Positions 27,379-37,592 of a stretch of 56,354 nt of DNA are shown here, one piece after another. This stretch comes from Reinekea marinisedimentorum (GTDB lineage Bacteria > Pseudomonadota > Gammaproteobacteria > Pseudomonadales > Natronospirillaceae): the NCBI RefSeq assembly GCF_004341165.1, contig NZ_SLZR01000020.1:2418-58771 (forward strand), read 5' to 3'. The notes beneath the pieces are model-generated. The model had not been told where the DNA came from, made no database searches, and was given only the letters and a program-made list of their open reading frames with translations. How positions within the stretch are numbered: the first letter of the stretch is position 1; each line of letters begins with the position of its first letter. Made by a program: the position numbers and the translations under genes.

Positions 27379-27988
27379 TATAGCTTCATTCTTCCGTCGA
27401 GCCTGGAATAAAGTAATAACAATATATTGGAATTTTATAGTTCCTCTAAGGTTGAAAGCTATCGGTGTAGAGCTTGGCAAAAATGTAACATTCTATGGGA
27501 TGCCTATAGTCACTAAGGAGAAGGGCGCTCGTATTTGTATTGGAGATAATGTCACTCTGTGTTCTGACTCAAGATTTACTGCACTGGGTGTAAATCACCC
27601 AGTTATCTTAAGAGCTATGAGATCTGGTGCTTTATTGTCGATAGGAAATAACTCCGGGTTAAGTGGTACTACGGTTTGTTCAGCAGAAAAGGTTTCAATT
27701 GGTAAAGAGTGTTTGATTGGTGCAAATGTAGTTATTGCAGATACGGACTTTCACCCAATTAAACCAGAAGGTCGGCGCTACAATAATGACCCGGATGACA
27801 TTCAGGTAAACCCTGTAAATATTGGTGACAACATATTCATAGGAACAAATAGCATTGTTTTGAAAGGTGCATCTATTGGAGAAAATTCAATAATAGGAGC
27901 TGGTTCTTTAGTAAGGTCAGATGTTCCAGCGAATGAAATTTGGGCGGGCCAGCCAGCAAAACTAATTGGGACGCTTGATGATCAATAG
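27365..27988 (+). CDS. Hexapeptide-repeat acyltransferase
   Basis: A left-handed beta-helix transferase, about 207 residues, with repeated [LIV]-G-x4 turns (IGDNIFIGTNSIVLKGASIG, ~145-165) and a final VWAGQPAK-like segment. Such enzymes O-acetylate sugars using acetyl-CoA. An open frame extends to TTG/ATG at 27329, but ATG 27365 gives a more usual N-terminus and overlaps the previous gene by only 14 bases. Confidence 0.87.
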   Translation: MSIFNIASFFRRAWNKVITIYWNFIVPLRLKAIGVELGKNVTFYGMPIVTKEKGARICIGDNVTLCSDSRFTALGVNHPVILRAMRSGALLSIGNNSGLSGTTVCSAEKVSIGKECLIGANVVIADTDFHPIKPEGRRYNNDPDDIQVNPVNIGDNIFIGTNSIVLKGASIGENSIIGAGSLVRSDVPANEIWAGQPAKLIGTLDDQ

Positions 27989-29180
27989 CTACTTTGCAAA
28001 GTTCGAATCATTTGTGTTCGTCAGCGGCGTCATAGTTTTTTTATTTTTAACGGAAACTACAGCCGAAAGTATTGGAATAGATTCAGTTCTTTTACCCAAG
28101 ACGTTTCTGGTTGCTTTATTTTGCTTTATAGCCTTTCTTAGAAAAGGCAGCATGTATTTTTCTGCTAATAAAAGTGAATTTTACATTGTATTCGTAGGTT
28201 TTTTCTGTCTCGCCATGAGAGTTTATGCAGATGGTTACAGTGGTTTTAAGTTAGCCTTTTTCTTCATCATATTTCCTCCTTTAATATCAGCTGCAATTCG
28301 GTTTCAGTATGAGAGGCGGGCCGTTACGCTAAGAAATTTACTGATATTATTTTACTTGATAGAGTGTTTCTTAGCTATCTATGAGCGTGCAGTCCAAGAT
28401 CTTCTTTTCCCCTATTTTACCCCTGAAGATATTGTTGGTTATATTGATATTCAAACATGGCAGTTCAGGAGTAACTCTTTATTAGGTCACCCGCTAAACA
28501 ACGCATTAATCGTTAGTACTTTCATTGGATTTATTTTAGCATCACATAACTTATCTATCTCTTCTAAGCTCGTTTTGTCGATAATTGGCTTTCTGTCTAT
28601 CCTCTCTTTCAATGCTCGTGGGGCTGCCATTATGGGGGCTTTTAATATTTCATTGTTTATATTTAACCAAGTCAGAAAGCGTAAAGGCAATCCTCTCATA
28701 TTGATCAGTTTTTTAGGATTTTCGGTTGTGTTAATTCTTACACTATTCTTCTCAATAATTCACTTTGATATAGGCGGCAGGCTATTTAATTCGCAACTTA
28801 TAGATGCAAGTGCTCTAGCACGTATAGACTCACTTTTTGCTCTTAAATATCTCTCACCATTTGAGCTATTTTTTGGTGACCCATCTACGTATTCATACTT
28901 GACTTATAGAATCGGCGCAGCAGGTGTCGAAAACTCTTTAATTGTAATTATTCTTAGGTTTGGTGTCGTAATTGTACTGCCACTAGTTATATGTTGGTTT
29001 GGGTGGATAGTTAGCTTAATTTCAAATAATACTAGCATTGGTAAACTTCACATAATTACTTCATTTTTTGGTGTTGGAATGATGAATAATAGTTTGTCAA
29101 GCTTCGAACCCTGGGTGATGTTCGTTCTTTGTACTTATGCATTCGTCTATTCAAAGAGGGTGAAAGGTAAATTTGAGTAG
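27978..29180 (+). CDS. O-antigen polymerase/ligase-like protein (Wzy)
   Basis: A 400-residue membrane protein with about ten to eleven hydrophobic helices and a large periplasmic loop around residues 265-315, the layout of Wzy polymerases. Sequence conservation in this group is weak, so the call rests on topology and on being the only such protein in a Wzx/Wzc locus. I choose ATG 27978, overlapping the previous stop by 11 bases, over the upstream TTG 27966. Very AT-rich. Confidence 0.78.
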   Translation: MINSYFAKFESFVFVSGVIVFLFLTETTAESIGIDSVLLPKTFLVALFCFIAFLRKGSMYFSANKSEFYIVFVGFFCLAMRVYADGYSGFKLAFFFIIFPPLISAAIRFQYERRAVTLRNLLILFYLIECFLAIYERAVQDLLFPYFTPEDIVGYIDIQTWQFRSNSLLGHPLNNALIVSTFIGFILASHNLSISSKLVLSIIGFLSILSFNARGAAIMGAFNISLFIFNQVRKRKGNPLILISFLGFSVVLILTLFFSIIHFDIGGRLFNSQLIDASALARIDSLFALKYLSPFELFFGDPSTYSYLTYRIGAAGVENSLIVIILRFGVVIVLPLVICWFGWIVSLISNNTSIGKLHIITSFFGVGMMNNSLSSFEPWVMFVLCTYAFVYSKRVKGKFE

Positions 29181-29282
29181 GGTTGATTAAGTTGGATTTG
29201 AATGTAGAGGCTCTATCAAAGGAAGTTTAACTTAATATAACAGAATAGTATTTTACGTATATTTATAGAGGTTATATTGCTA

Positions 29283-30119
29283 ATGAAAATTGCAGTTTTA
29301 TTAACATGCTTCAATAGGCGACTAAAAACGATTAGTTGCTTAAAATCACTATACGATGCAAAGATTCCGGCAGGTTATGAGTTTGATGTTTACTTGGTAG
29401 ATGATGGTTCCACAGATGGAACTAAACAAGCCGTTACCAGTGAATTTCCTAATGTAAAAGTAATAACCGGCAGCGGTGATCTCTATTGGAATCGCGGTAT
29501 GGTTCTGGCGTGGGAGAGAGCTATAGCTCATGATGATTACGACTTTTATCTCTGGCTTAATGATGATGTCATTCTATACAACAGCTCACTGGAATGCCTG
29601 ATAAGAGACCATAATAGAGAACCTAATTCAATAATATGTGGAAGTGTACAGTCTGGGAAAGACAAGCAGATCACCTATGGTGGTTCAATTCCAAGCGGGC
29701 CTAAGATAGTGCCAAATGGCGAGGCTCAAAAATGTATTGAGTTTAATGGGAACGTAGTTTTAGTCCCTAAATATGTTTACCAAAATATCGGAATACTAGA
29801 CTCTGTTTATATTCATGCAATTGGAGATTTTGATTATGCTATGAGGGCATATCGTAAGAATATTAGTTCGTTCGTTGCTAGTGAATATGTTGGTACCTGC
29901 GAAAGTCACGATTCTGCTCCAGCATGGTGTTTGCCCGAAACCAATATTTTTAAGCGAGTTAAATCACTTTATTCCCCACTAGGTAATTCACATCCATATT
30001 ACTTTTTTATATATGAGAAAAGAAACTTTGGTATTGGCACTGCGGTTAAGCATTATGTATCAATACATTTGAGGTTACTGTTTCCTGTTGTTTGGAATTG
30101 GCGTAAAACCTCATGGTGA
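29283..30119 (+). CDS. Glycosyltransferase family 2
   Basis: A GT-A enzyme of about 278 residues: N-terminal LTCFNR, nucleotide-binding VDDGSTDGT (~40-48), the DxD-like WLNDDV (~91) and the acceptor-side IGDFDYAMRA (~182). It resembles rhamnosyl/WbbL-like transferases. ATG 29283 is preferred to TTG 29277. About 100 AT-rich bases without other features precede it. Confidence 0.9.
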   Translation: MKIAVLLTCFNRRLKTISCLKSLYDAKIPAGYEFDVYLVDDGSTDGTKQAVTSEFPNVKVITGSGDLYWNRGMVLAWERAIAHDDYDFYLWLNDDVILYNSSLECLIRDHNREPNSIICGSVQSGKDKQITYGGSIPSGPKIVPNGEAQKCIEFNGNVVLVPKYVYQNIGILDSVYIHAIGDFDYAMRAYRKNISSFVASEYVGTCESHDSAPAWCLPETNIFKRVKSLYSPLGNSHPYYFFIYEKRNFGIGTAVKHYVSIHLRLLFPVVWNWRKTSW

Positions 30120-30145
30120 TTTTGCATGTATAAGGGGGTAGTAAT

Positions 30146-31018
30146 TTGAGTATTCACGATTTTATAAATAGTAACCTTAATTCTACAGATATGGATATAA
30201 GTGAAGTATCGGAGGCAATTATAGATATAGTTGATAGTGGTAAGCCTTCTATGATTGCGAGGTTCGGTTCCGTAGAAATTAAGGGCGTTCTTTACCCTAT
30301 GATGCCAACTTTAATTAGAGCCATCTTTAAGAATCGTGTATTTAACTCAATGTATAATAACGCAGGTTTCTTTTCTATTTCTGATGAAGAAGTCGGGCAA
30401 TTTTCATCGATTATGATAGAAGATATGAAACAATTGGATGTACTAGGATCATGGAGGTTAGAAGAAAAGCTTCTTAATAAGAACTATCCTAACGCAACGA
30501 AAGTAAAACTAAGCTATCTAGAACCTTATCTTTCTTTGAAGCCTTGGTCTCAAAGCTTAGTAGGAAAGAAAGTTCTAGTTGTGCATCCATTTAATAAAAC
30601 TATCGAGCAGCAGTACTATTCAAATCGAGCTCATTTGTTCAGTGATAAGAATGTCTTGCCTGAATTTAGATCTCTGAAAGTAGTAAAGGCGGTGCAAACT
30701 ATAGCGGGTACTAAGTCTGAGTTTGCTAATTGGTTTGAAGCTTTAGATTTCATGAAAAGCAGTATAGATGTGATAGATTATGATGTAGCTATATTAGGCT
30801 GCGGTGCATACGGCTTTCCTCTAGCTGCTCATATTAAGCGAATGGGCAAGACAGCAATTCACCTTGGTGGGGCAACCCAAATCCTCTTTGGTATAAAAGG
30901 GAAGCGTTGGGATAATCACCCTGTTATAAGCTCTCTCTACAATGACTATTGGGTTCGGCCTTCCAGTGAAGATATCCCCACACAGGCAGATAAAGTTGAG
31001 CAAGGCTGCTATTGGTAA
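30146..31018 (+). CDS. Putative GT-D-like glycosyltransferase
   Basis: A 290-residue soluble protein. The segment PSMIARFGSVEIKG (~33-46) resembles the ARFGDGE-type motif of GT-D fold transferases, and CGAYGFPLAAHIKRMGKTAI (~213-232) is a nucleotide-sugar-locus motif I have seen only in proteins of unknown activity. Placement between two glycosyltransferase genes supports a sugar-transfer role. The start is TTG 30146 after AGGGGG. Function inferred, not shown. Confidence 0.6.
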   Translation: MSIHDFINSNLNSTDMDISEVSEAIIDIVDSGKPSMIARFGSVEIKGVLYPMMPTLIRAIFKNRVFNSMYNNAGFFSISDEEVGQFSSIMIEDMKQLDVLGSWRLEEKLLNKNYPNATKVKLSYLEPYLSLKPWSQSLVGKKVLVVHPFNKTIEQQYYSNRAHLFSDKNVLPEFRSLKVVKAVQTIAGTKSEFANWFEALDFMKSSIDVIDYDVAILGCGAYGFPLAAHIKRMGKTAIHLGGATQILFGIKGKRWDNHPVISSLYNDYWVRPSSEDIPTQADKVEQGCYW

Positions 31019-31053
31019 CAGTTTCACTAATGAAAATTTCAAAAGTGAGTGAT

Positions 31054-31974
31054 ATGAACATGAATTCTAGTAGTACTCCTTTAGTTGTCGTCGTTTTCAA
31101 TAGGCCAGATCATGCGCGCGCATTACGTAGGTTGCTAGTTGATCAGGAAAGTCGTGACCTGTACGTAATAGTCGATGGGCCAAGAGGTAGTAAGGTAGGT
31201 GAACGTGCGCTTGTTGAGGAGTGCGTATCAATTTTTAAGGATTGGCCGGGGCAGGTTCAGTTTAATATTTCAGATAAAAACCTAGGATGCAAAGTTCGAA
31301 TATCTACTGGGCTTGATTGGGTATTTGAAAGAACTGAGCGAGCCATCATTCTAGAAGACGATTTATCTCCCTCTCCTATGTTTTTTAAATACTGTGATGA
31401 AATGTTGGAGGCTTACGCTGATTCACCAGAGGTCATGTCTGTGTGTGGCACAAAAACTTACCCTGGAGTAATTGAACAAAGCCAGTACTTCTTTTCAACC
31501 TATAATAATTGTTGGGGATGGGCTACTTGGAGAAGAGCTTGGACTCACTATAGTGATAATTTTGGATATCTTTCGAGCTTTCAACTTATTAGAACCCTAA
31601 AAGGTATTCTGGGAAGTTATCGTGCGGGTTTTTACTGGTTTATTCTTTATCAAATGGTTGTAACCGGTAAACGGAGCTCCTGGGCATACTGCTGGATGAT
31701 AACTTGCTTCTTAAAAGGCGGTCTTCACGTGTATCCTGCTTCAAACTTGGTAGTAAATAATGGCTTCGGTGCGGATTCTACTCATACATCGATTACTGAG
31801 CCCTATATGCCGCGGGTTTATGGCCGCGATCTATCATTTCCAGTTCTGTCTTCTCATGTAGAAAAGGTAGCTTTTGCTTTAGCAGATACATGGATTGAAG
31901 ATAACATTTATAGTAAATCCGTTGGCGTTAGGCTGGAGTGGTTAAAGCGGCGATTGTTTAAGAATCAAGATTAA
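31054..31974 (+). CDS. Glycosyltransferase (GT-A, LEDD type)
   Basis: A transferase of about 306 residues with [20 protein letters not shown] at the N-terminus, the acidic metal-binding [11 protein letters not shown] (~100) and [14 protein letters not shown] (~151), typical of sugar transferases related to family 2. Candidate starts are ATG 31030, 31054 and 31060. I place it at 31054 because upstream residues are unlike the family and would run into the previous gene. Confidence 0.85.
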   Translation: MNMNSSSTPLVVVVFNRPDHARALRRLLVDQESRDLYVIVDGPRGSKVGERALVEECVSIFKDWPGQVQFNISDKNLGCKVRISTGLDWVFERTERAIILEDDLSPSPMFFKYCDEMLEAYADSPEVMSVCGTKTYPGVIEQSQYFFSTYNNCWGWATWRRAWTHYSDNFGYLSSFQLIRTLKGILGSYRAGFYWFILYQMVVTGKRSSWAYCWMITCFLKGGLHVYPASNLVVNNGFGADSTHTSITEPYMPRVYGRDLSFPVLSSHVEKVAFALADTWIEDNIYSKSVGVRLEWLKRRLFKNQD

Positions 31975-31981
31975 GTGCCCT

Positions 31982-32566
31982 ATGAAAAATACTATTGCAG
32001 AATCAACGAATGTCAGGCCTGGAACCAACCCGATTATTTTTAAAGCTAGGCTGGTCTTAAACTCAATTCGTAGCTTTATGTTTATTAATTTTCGTTGTCG
32101 TTGGGTTAAAACAGAAGGAATGTTAAGAATTCCATGGTCAGTTGATGTTTGGGCTCCTCACAAAGATGTGACCTTCGGTCATAGAGTTCAGTTAGGTAAG
32201 AATAGTCTTATTCAGTGCGATATTCATTTTGCTAATGATATTTTGGTGGCTAGAAACGTTGCTTTTGTAGGGCGAGATGATCACCGGTTTGATGCTCTCG
32301 GGAGAACCATATGGGATTCTCCTAGGGGAGATAGCTATAAAACCTATGTTGAAGATGATGTTTGGATTGGGCATGGCGCAATTATTATTGCCGGCGTTAG
32401 GATTGGAAAGGGGGCTATAGTTGCCGCAGGGTCAGTTTTAACAAAAGATGTAGAGCCATATTCTATCGTAGCCGGTAACCCGGCAAGAGAGATTAAAAAG
32501 CGATTTAGTGCCGATGAAATAGTATCCCATGAAATTATGTTGGCTGATGGTCACAACAAGAAATAG
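31982..32566 (+). CDS. Hexapeptide-repeat acetyltransferase (WcaF/MaaA-like)
   Basis: A 194-residue beta-helix acyltransferase: [20 protein letters not shown] (~126-145), [12 protein letters not shown] and [16 protein letters not shown] are the classic active-site and C-terminal blocks. It would O-acetylate the repeat unit and is the last plus-strand gene of the locus, 8 bases after the previous one. Confidence 0.9.
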   Translation: MKNTIAESTNVRPGTNPIIFKARLVLNSIRSFMFINFRCRWVKTEGMLRIPWSVDVWAPHKDVTFGHRVQLGKNSLIQCDIHFANDILVARNVAFVGRDDHRFDALGRTIWDSPRGDSYKTYVEDDVWIGHGAIIIAGVRIGKGAIVAAGSVLTKDVEPYSIVAGNPAREIKKRFSADEIVSHEIMLADGHNKK

Positions 32567-32968
32567 CCGTTTCAATATTGTTTGAAATCTTTGTCATAAC
32601 TTTTTTAGGCGATTATCGTTCATTATTTTGATTTGAGTTTGTACGTCGCTCGTAGTTTTTGGGACTAATGTCAAAATTAGACGTAAACCGTAGTCAGTTA
32701 TTAGAGCTCTAATATGTATTTTGTAGAAGAGTGCTTTGATATCCAGATCTCACTACTTATCTTCGGCAGCTTAGGATCTTTGATAACATTTTATTGAGGA
32801 GTAGCTTGGAATAAAGAGTCTTTTAAAATAAATCTGAACTAATTTATCTTAAGTTAATTTTTTTGTATGGCTTGATTTCCAATCAGACAAACCAAAAAAA
32901 CATGCCTATGCTTGATTCGCTCGAATTAAACTATATTAGTGAAAGTTTTGGAAGATTATGCGGAGCTA
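32567..32968. other. AT-rich convergent intergenic region
   Basis: About 400 bases between convergent gene blocks. There is no supported ORF, no clear intrinsic terminator with a T tract, and no tRNA. Composition is strongly AT-rich, like the flanking sugar genes. It is the switch point between the plus-strand and minus-strand halves of the polysaccharide locus. Confidence 0.6.
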
Positions 32969-33964
32969 TTATAAATTATTATTTCTGAGCTTTGTAATGG
33001 TTAGGTACCCATAATGGAAAACCAGTATAAAGGTTAGCAATACGGTCAATATTAGCATTATATAAATACCAAGCTCTCTACCAGAAATGTCCGTAAGTGT
33101 TAAATTATTCAGAAGCCATGGGCTTCCGCCGATATTCAATGAGATAAATAGAGAATAAACGAGAATTGGGATGTACGTAAGCCCTAGCGTGGCTAATATT
33201 TTTGGTGCGCTGATTTTAATATTTCTATTACACGAAAGAATGAATATCAAAAAAGAGCTTGCTATTGCAAAAAAGATTACTTCTGAGAACGCATGCCTAG
33301 GGTTTATAAAAAAGTAGGGTGTTGTTAAAAGGCTGTAGTAACCAGCAGAAAAAATGAAAGACTTGCCAATTAATTCCCAGGTTCTTATTTTTTTTGAGTG
33401 ATAGTAAGCTAAAGCAATAACGCCAGCTGAGCCTAGCATGAAAAGTCTTATAATAGTCGGGTATTCATCTAGTGTTTGGAGTTGAATAGTTTTAATAATG
33501 ATGCCGTTTAAGAATAGGATATTTATTAGAAAGAAAGTATCTTCGTTTAATATGGTCATATGCGCGAAAATTTTTTTTTGTAGTAACGAGGCAGTAATTG
33601 CGCCAATAAGCAATCCAACAGAGTTGCAAATAATATCCCAATATTGGCTATATCTATCTCCTATGGTAAGTTGAATTGATTCAATTAAGCTGCTTAATAA
33701 TATGCCGAAAATAAAGTAAGTAATCAGATTTTTAGGTTTGAATCGTTTTGAACTGAGTACGCCAAAAAAACCTAAGGGGAGCATTAATAGTATGTTTTGT
33801 AAAATGTCCCGCAAATTATATTTCCAAGAAAACTCCGTTACCTGGTTAGGTTTAAATTCAAAAGGCGACAGTGTATAAACAAGAATACAAACTAAACTGT
33901 ACAAAGCCCAGTACATGAAAGTCTTTTGAATTTGTTTTTCTATATTTTTTGTTTCTGTGCTCAT
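32969..33964 (-). CDS. VanZ-like membrane protein
   Basis: A 331-residue inner-membrane protein with roughly nine hydrophobic segments. The N-terminal half carries the VanZ pattern (YTLSPFEFKP..., RDILQNILLMLPLGFFGVL, SLIESIQL, and WDIICNSVGLLIGA). VanZ-like proteins often end exopolysaccharide operons; their function is unknown. I considered exosortase, but the catalytic Cys/Arg/His motifs are not there. It lies 8 bases after the phosphatase gene and is AT-rich. Confidence 0.8.
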   Translation of the reverse strand: MSTETKNIEKQIQKTFMYWALYSLVCILVYTLSPFEFKPNQVTEFSWKYNLRDILQNILLMLPLGFFGVLSSKRFKPKNLITYFIFGILLSSLIESIQLTIGDRYSQYWDIICNSVGLLIGAITASLLQKKIFAHMTILNEDTFFLINILFLNGIIIKTIQLQTLDEYPTIIRLFMLGSAGVIALAYYHSKKIRTWELIGKSFIFSAGYYSLLTTPYFFINPRHAFSEVIFFAIASSFLIFILSCNRNIKISAPKILATLGLTYIPILVYSLFISLNIGGSPWLLNNLTLTDISGRELGIYIMLILTVLLTFILVFHYGYLTITKLRNNNL

Positions 33965-33972
33965 GGATTTTT

Positions 33973-34686
33973 TTATGCACTAATAAATTGTTTAGGCATG
34001 GCTAAGATACTTTGCACTCTATCAGGGCTGAAGTGCTTTTCTAATAGAGATACGCCGGTGTCGAAGTCTGGCGCTCGGGATGTTAAGTTGTGGCAATCCG
34101 TTGCGATCATGCTGTTCGGGTAGCTTTCCAGCAGCTTTAAAGAGAAGGCTTTGGCTTCATCGCCAAACTTGCCGCTTAGGCTGGCGGCGGTAATCTGTAC
34201 CGGGCAACCAAGGTCTAAAAAGGGATGCAGCTTTTTGGGGTGGTCGGTAAAGGTACGGTTCCTTTCCGGGTGTACGATGATGGGCAGGTAACCCTTTTGC
34301 ATTAAAAACTTCACCAGGTTATCGCTGCCAAATGGCACATCGTAAGCGGGGAACTCTAACAAAAAGGTTTTTCTGCCCAGGTATTCGCCTAGCAGAGGTA
34401 TCTCATCGTTATCCAGCAGGGCGATTATTTCTGGGCCAATTCTAACCTCGGCCGCTAACTTCAGGTTAATGCCAATCTTCAGGTTTTCAACAACGGCTTT
34501 AAAGGCGTTGAACTTCTTTTCCAGGTCGGTTTTATTGTTGTTGAACTTCCCTGGCTGAATATGCGGGGTTAATACCTGAGTCGAGACCCCGCTTTTTACT
34601 GCTGTGCGCAGCATACTCAGGGCCATATCCAGCGTTTTAGCGCCATCGTCTACACTCGGCAGAATATGGCTGTGAATATCAATCAT
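33973..34686 (-). CDS. CpsB/CapC-family tyrosine-protein phosphatase
   Basis: A PHP-fold manganese-dependent phosphatase of 237 residues that would reverse autophosphorylation of the adjacent Wzc-like kinase. Metal ligands are visible: MIDIHSHILPSVDDG at the start, LTPHIQPG (~40), IVHPERNR (~136) and ATDCHN (~194). It is encoded 16 bases downstream of the kinase, the usual partner arrangement. Confidence 0.93.
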   Translation of the reverse strand: MIDIHSHILPSVDDGAKTLDMALSMLRTAVKSGVSTQVLTPHIQPGKFNNNKTDLEKKFNAFKAVVENLKIGINLKLAAEVRIGPEIIALLDNDEIPLLGEYLGRKTFLLEFPAYDVPFGSDNLVKFLMQKGYLPIIVHPERNRTFTDHPKKLHPFLDLGCPVQITAASLSGKFGDEAKAFSLKLLESYPNSMIATDCHNLTSRAPDFDTGVSLLEKHFSPDRVQSILAMPKQFISA

Positions 34687-34702
34687 TTGCCGGCCTGCAC
34701 CC

Positions 34703-36964
34703 TTAGGAAGATGTCGCTTCGTTGCCGTAGTACTCGCCCGCGTAGTAGTGCGAGCCGTAGTAACTCATCTTCTTCGGTTCAACAACGCTCAGTACGGCAC
34801 CAATGATATTGGCATTGTGGCTTTGCAACCTGTCTATCGCTTCTTTAGAGGCTTTAATGGCTGTTTCGTTCGCCTTCACGGCCAGTATGACGCCATCGAC
34901 TTTGTTGGCAAGTATGCAAGAATCACTCACCGGCAGGGTAGGCGGGGCATCGATGATGATATGGCTATATTGGTTGCTTAAGGTACTCAATAGTTTGCTG
35001 AACTTTTCAGATGAAATGAGTTCCTGCGGGCTGGGTGGCTGTGAGCCACAGGTAAGAATGGTTAGGTTGCCTATTGTTGAAGTAATGCTTTCTTCTAACG
35101 GTTTGGTAGAAAGCATTAAATCGGTAAAGCCCTTTTTCTCTTTTAGCTTCAGGTAGTGGGCGATGCTGGGCTTGCGTAAATCCAGCTCCAGCAATAGGGT
35201 TTTACCCTGTTGGCTAAAGGCTGCCGCCAGGTTAATTGATAAGGTGGTTTTACCTTCCGAACCGGTCGCAGATGTCACCAGAATAGTTTTTGGTGGCGAA
35301 TCGATATTAGAAAACTGCAAGCCGGTACGAATGGTATTAATGTTCTCTGAAAACGGGCTGCGCATGTTTTCCAGGTATTGCATTTGCGGCGGAGCATTGC
35401 GTTTACCCTTCTGCACTTTAGGGGAAATACCCAAAGAAGGAACGCCGAGTTTGTCTTCAATATCGGAAGGGGTTTTAAAGGTGTTATCCAGCGCATCTCT
35501 TAAGAATACGATGGCAATACCAATAAACAGGCCAATAATGCCAGATAACGCAATAATCAGCTTGGTGTTGGGTGCAAACGGTGCGTCAGGTGTGGTTGCG
35601 GAATCCAGTATTTGCACATTAGACCCGGTATATTCACTGCGCAGGTTGGCTTCTAACAGGCTCGACTGGAAGTTTTCATAAACGGTGCGGTTGTTCTCTA
35701 CTTCTCTTTCCAGGCTGACCAGGGTTAAGTTTTTATCCTGTAAGCCTTGAATGTTGCGCTGTTGTTCGTTGATCAGGTTTTTGATGTTGCTTACCTGAAC
35801 CTGTGCCAGCCGGTAATTCTTTTCAATGTTTTCGACCACTTTTGCAACTTCAGCATCGGTGTTCTTAATGGCACTGGCCAGTTCAGATTTTGCCTTAATC
35901 ATGGTTGGGTGGCGTTCACCATACCGTTCAGAGAGTTCATTCACCTGTTGAAGTTGGCGCGCCTGAATCTGCATTCTGTCTTGTACGCTGTTGTTAGAAA
36001 TAACCGCGCTGATGGAGTAAAGGTCGCTGGCATCTGCGCCCTGAATTGCAAGGTACTCTTCTTCAATAGAGCTCAGCTGGGTTTGTGCTCTTATCAGCTC
36101 GGTGTTTAGCGTTTGCAGCTGGGAATTCACCACACGTTCCTGTTGTGCGGTGTCTACCAGGCCATTTTCGGCGGTGTATTTGGTTAGGCGGTCTTCAGAA
36201 TCTCTCAGTTGTTGCTCTAGTTCTTCATACTGGTCGCTCAGCCACGAGCCGGTATTTCTAAACTCGGCCAGGCGGGCATCCAGACCAAACTGGATGTAGG
36301 TTTCGGCTATGGCGTTTACTACCTCGGTAGCCAGCTCTGGGTCTTCATTGGAATAGCTAATGTTGATAATTTGGCTTTGGGTACCGCCGGAAACATTAAG
36401 GTTTGCCTGAATGCTTTTCGCAATAGCAACCCTAAGCTGATCATCAGTCGGTTCTTTCTTCTCTTCGGTCGTTTCTTCCACAGAGCCAAGCAGAGCTTTA
36501 ATTTCGGTTTTAACGGTGGCGATGGTTTGCTCTACAAAACTCTTTTCTTCTGCGGCCTGTGCGGCTTGTTTTTCTTTATAGAGTGTTATCAGGTCTAGTT
36601 TATCGACAACCTTTTCAGCCACATTGCGCGAACCGATAATTTCGTACTGTGTTTCGTAAAACAGCAGCACAAGCGCGGTGGCAAGGTATTGCTCGGTATT
36701 GCTTGCGTTAGATTCCAGCGGCGAAGCCTTAACCGTGGCGGTAGCGCGGTAAACAGGCGTTGAAGAGAAGGCAACATAGCCGCCAATCAGCAGGCAAAGA
36801 AGGGTAATGGCAGCGATGCCCCAAATATTGCGTATAAGCAGGCTGATATAGGCCGAAAGATCAATCACTTCTTCCGAAGGGGTGGCTCTTATAAAGCTCT
36901 CATTGCCTGCAACCGGCTGTCTGAAGGTTTTGTCCGTTATTGGCTGGTTCATATGATTGTCCAT
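34703..36964 (-). CDS. wzc: Wzc-like chain-length determinant and tyrosine autokinase
   Basis: A 753-residue inner-membrane protein that controls polymer length and couples Wzy to the export channel. It has a Wzz domain (~30-200), coiled coils in the periplasm (~220-400), a second membrane helix (~467-488), then a BY-kinase with Walker A SATGSEGKTT (~564), Walker A' LLLELDLRKP and Walker B IIIDAPP. The C-terminus is a Tyr cluster (YYGSHYYAGEYYG), the autophosphorylation tail. In one operon with the phosphatase and the export protein. Confidence 0.94.
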   Translation of the reverse strand: MDNHMNQPITDKTFRQPVAGNESFIRATPSEEVIDLSAYISLLIRNIWGIAAITLLCLLIGGYVAFSSTPVYRATATVKASPLESNASNTEQYLATALVLLFYETQYEIIGSRNVAEKVVDKLDLITLYKEKQAAQAAEEKSFVEQTIATVKTEIKALLGSVEETTEEKKEPTDDQLRVAIAKSIQANLNVSGGTQSQIINISYSNEDPELATEVVNAIAETYIQFGLDARLAEFRNTGSWLSDQYEELEQQLRDSEDRLTKYTAENGLVDTAQQERVVNSQLQTLNTELIRAQTQLSSIEEEYLAIQGADASDLYSISAVISNNSVQDRMQIQARQLQQVNELSERYGERHPTMIKAKSELASAIKNTDAEVAKVVENIEKNYRLAQVQVSNIKNLINEQQRNIQGLQDKNLTLVSLEREVENNRTVYENFQSSLLEANLRSEYTGSNVQILDSATTPDAPFAPNTKLIIALSGIIGLFIGIAIVFLRDALDNTFKTPSDIEDKLGVPSLGISPKVQKGKRNAPPQMQYLENMRSPFSENINTIRTGLQFSNIDSPPKTILVTSATGSEGKTTLSINLAAAFSQQGKTLLLELDLRKPSIAHYLKLKEKKGFTDLMLSTKPLEESITSTIGNLTILTCGSQPPSPQELISSEKFSKLLSTLSNQYSHIIIDAPPTLPVSDSCILANKVDGVILAVKANETAIKASKEAIDRLQSHNANIIGAVLSVVEPKKMSYYGSHYYAGEYYGNEATSS

Positions 36965-36981
36965 AATTCGATAAACAGGTT

Positions 36982-37581
36982 TTAAAAGAAGCTTTCGCTC
37001 ACAGTAATGATATCGCCAGGGCTCACAGGTTCGTTTAATGAAACCTTTTCTGATTCTTCCTGGTCATCTTCACTGATTAATCGGATGTTTTTGCGCGAGG
37101 CTCTTTCTGTAAAGCCTCCGGCCAGCGTGATTGCTTTTTCAACCGTTAGCCCCTTTCTGTAAGGGTAACTGCCCGGTTTAACCACTTCGCCATTAATATA
37201 AAAAGGCCGGTATTCTGCAATAGAGACGGTGACGTTAGGTTTCTTTAAGTAGCCATCGAGTAATAAGGACGCGATCTTTTGTTCAATTTGCAGTGTCGTT
37301 AAACCTTCAACCACAACCTGACCCAGCAGCGGTAACGAAACAGTGCCTTCGTTGCTTATCCGCGCTTCATTTACGTCTAAATCGGGCTCGTTAAATACGG
37401 TGATGGAGATGATATCGTCTGAGGATAAACGGTATTCATATTCTTCTGCTGAAGCTCCGACGGCAGCCCCAAAGCAGGAAAAAATCATAAGTGTTATCAA
37501 CAAGTACTGCAGGGTGATGTTATTAACCCTATATGAAGAGAATATGTTATTCATCGTGAAAGTTAACCTACTTAAATCCAT
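36982..37581 (-). CDS. Polysaccharide export protein (Wza-like, short OPX)
   Basis: A 199-residue secreted protein with a PES domain (YRLSSDDIISITVFNEPDLD, ~51-70) and one SLBB domain (FYINGEVVKPGSYPYRKGLT, ~130). The N-terminal signal (to ASA-EEYEY) has no clear lipobox, and the C-terminal barrel helix of Wza is missing, so this is the short OPX class that needs a separate outer-membrane partner. That partner may be the beta-barrel encoded 11 bases upstream (37593-38777). Confidence 0.9.
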   Translation of the reverse strand: MDLSRLTFTMNNIFSSYRVNNITLQYLLITLMIFSCFGAAVGASAEEYEYRLSSDDIISITVFNEPDLDVNEARISNEGTVSLPLLGQVVVEGLTTLQIEQKIASLLLDGYLKKPNVTVSIAEYRPFYINGEVVKPGSYPYRKGLTVEKAITLAGGFTERASRKNIRLISEDDQEESEKVSLNEPVSPGDIITVSESFF

Positions 37582-37592
37582 GTAAAGTCCAG

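Noticed and set aside
32969-33964. VanZ-like protein as the exosortase for the PEP-CTERM protein
   Set aside because: The exosortase Cys and Arg active-site motifs are not visible, while VanZ motifs are. The exosortase is presumably elsewhere in the genome.
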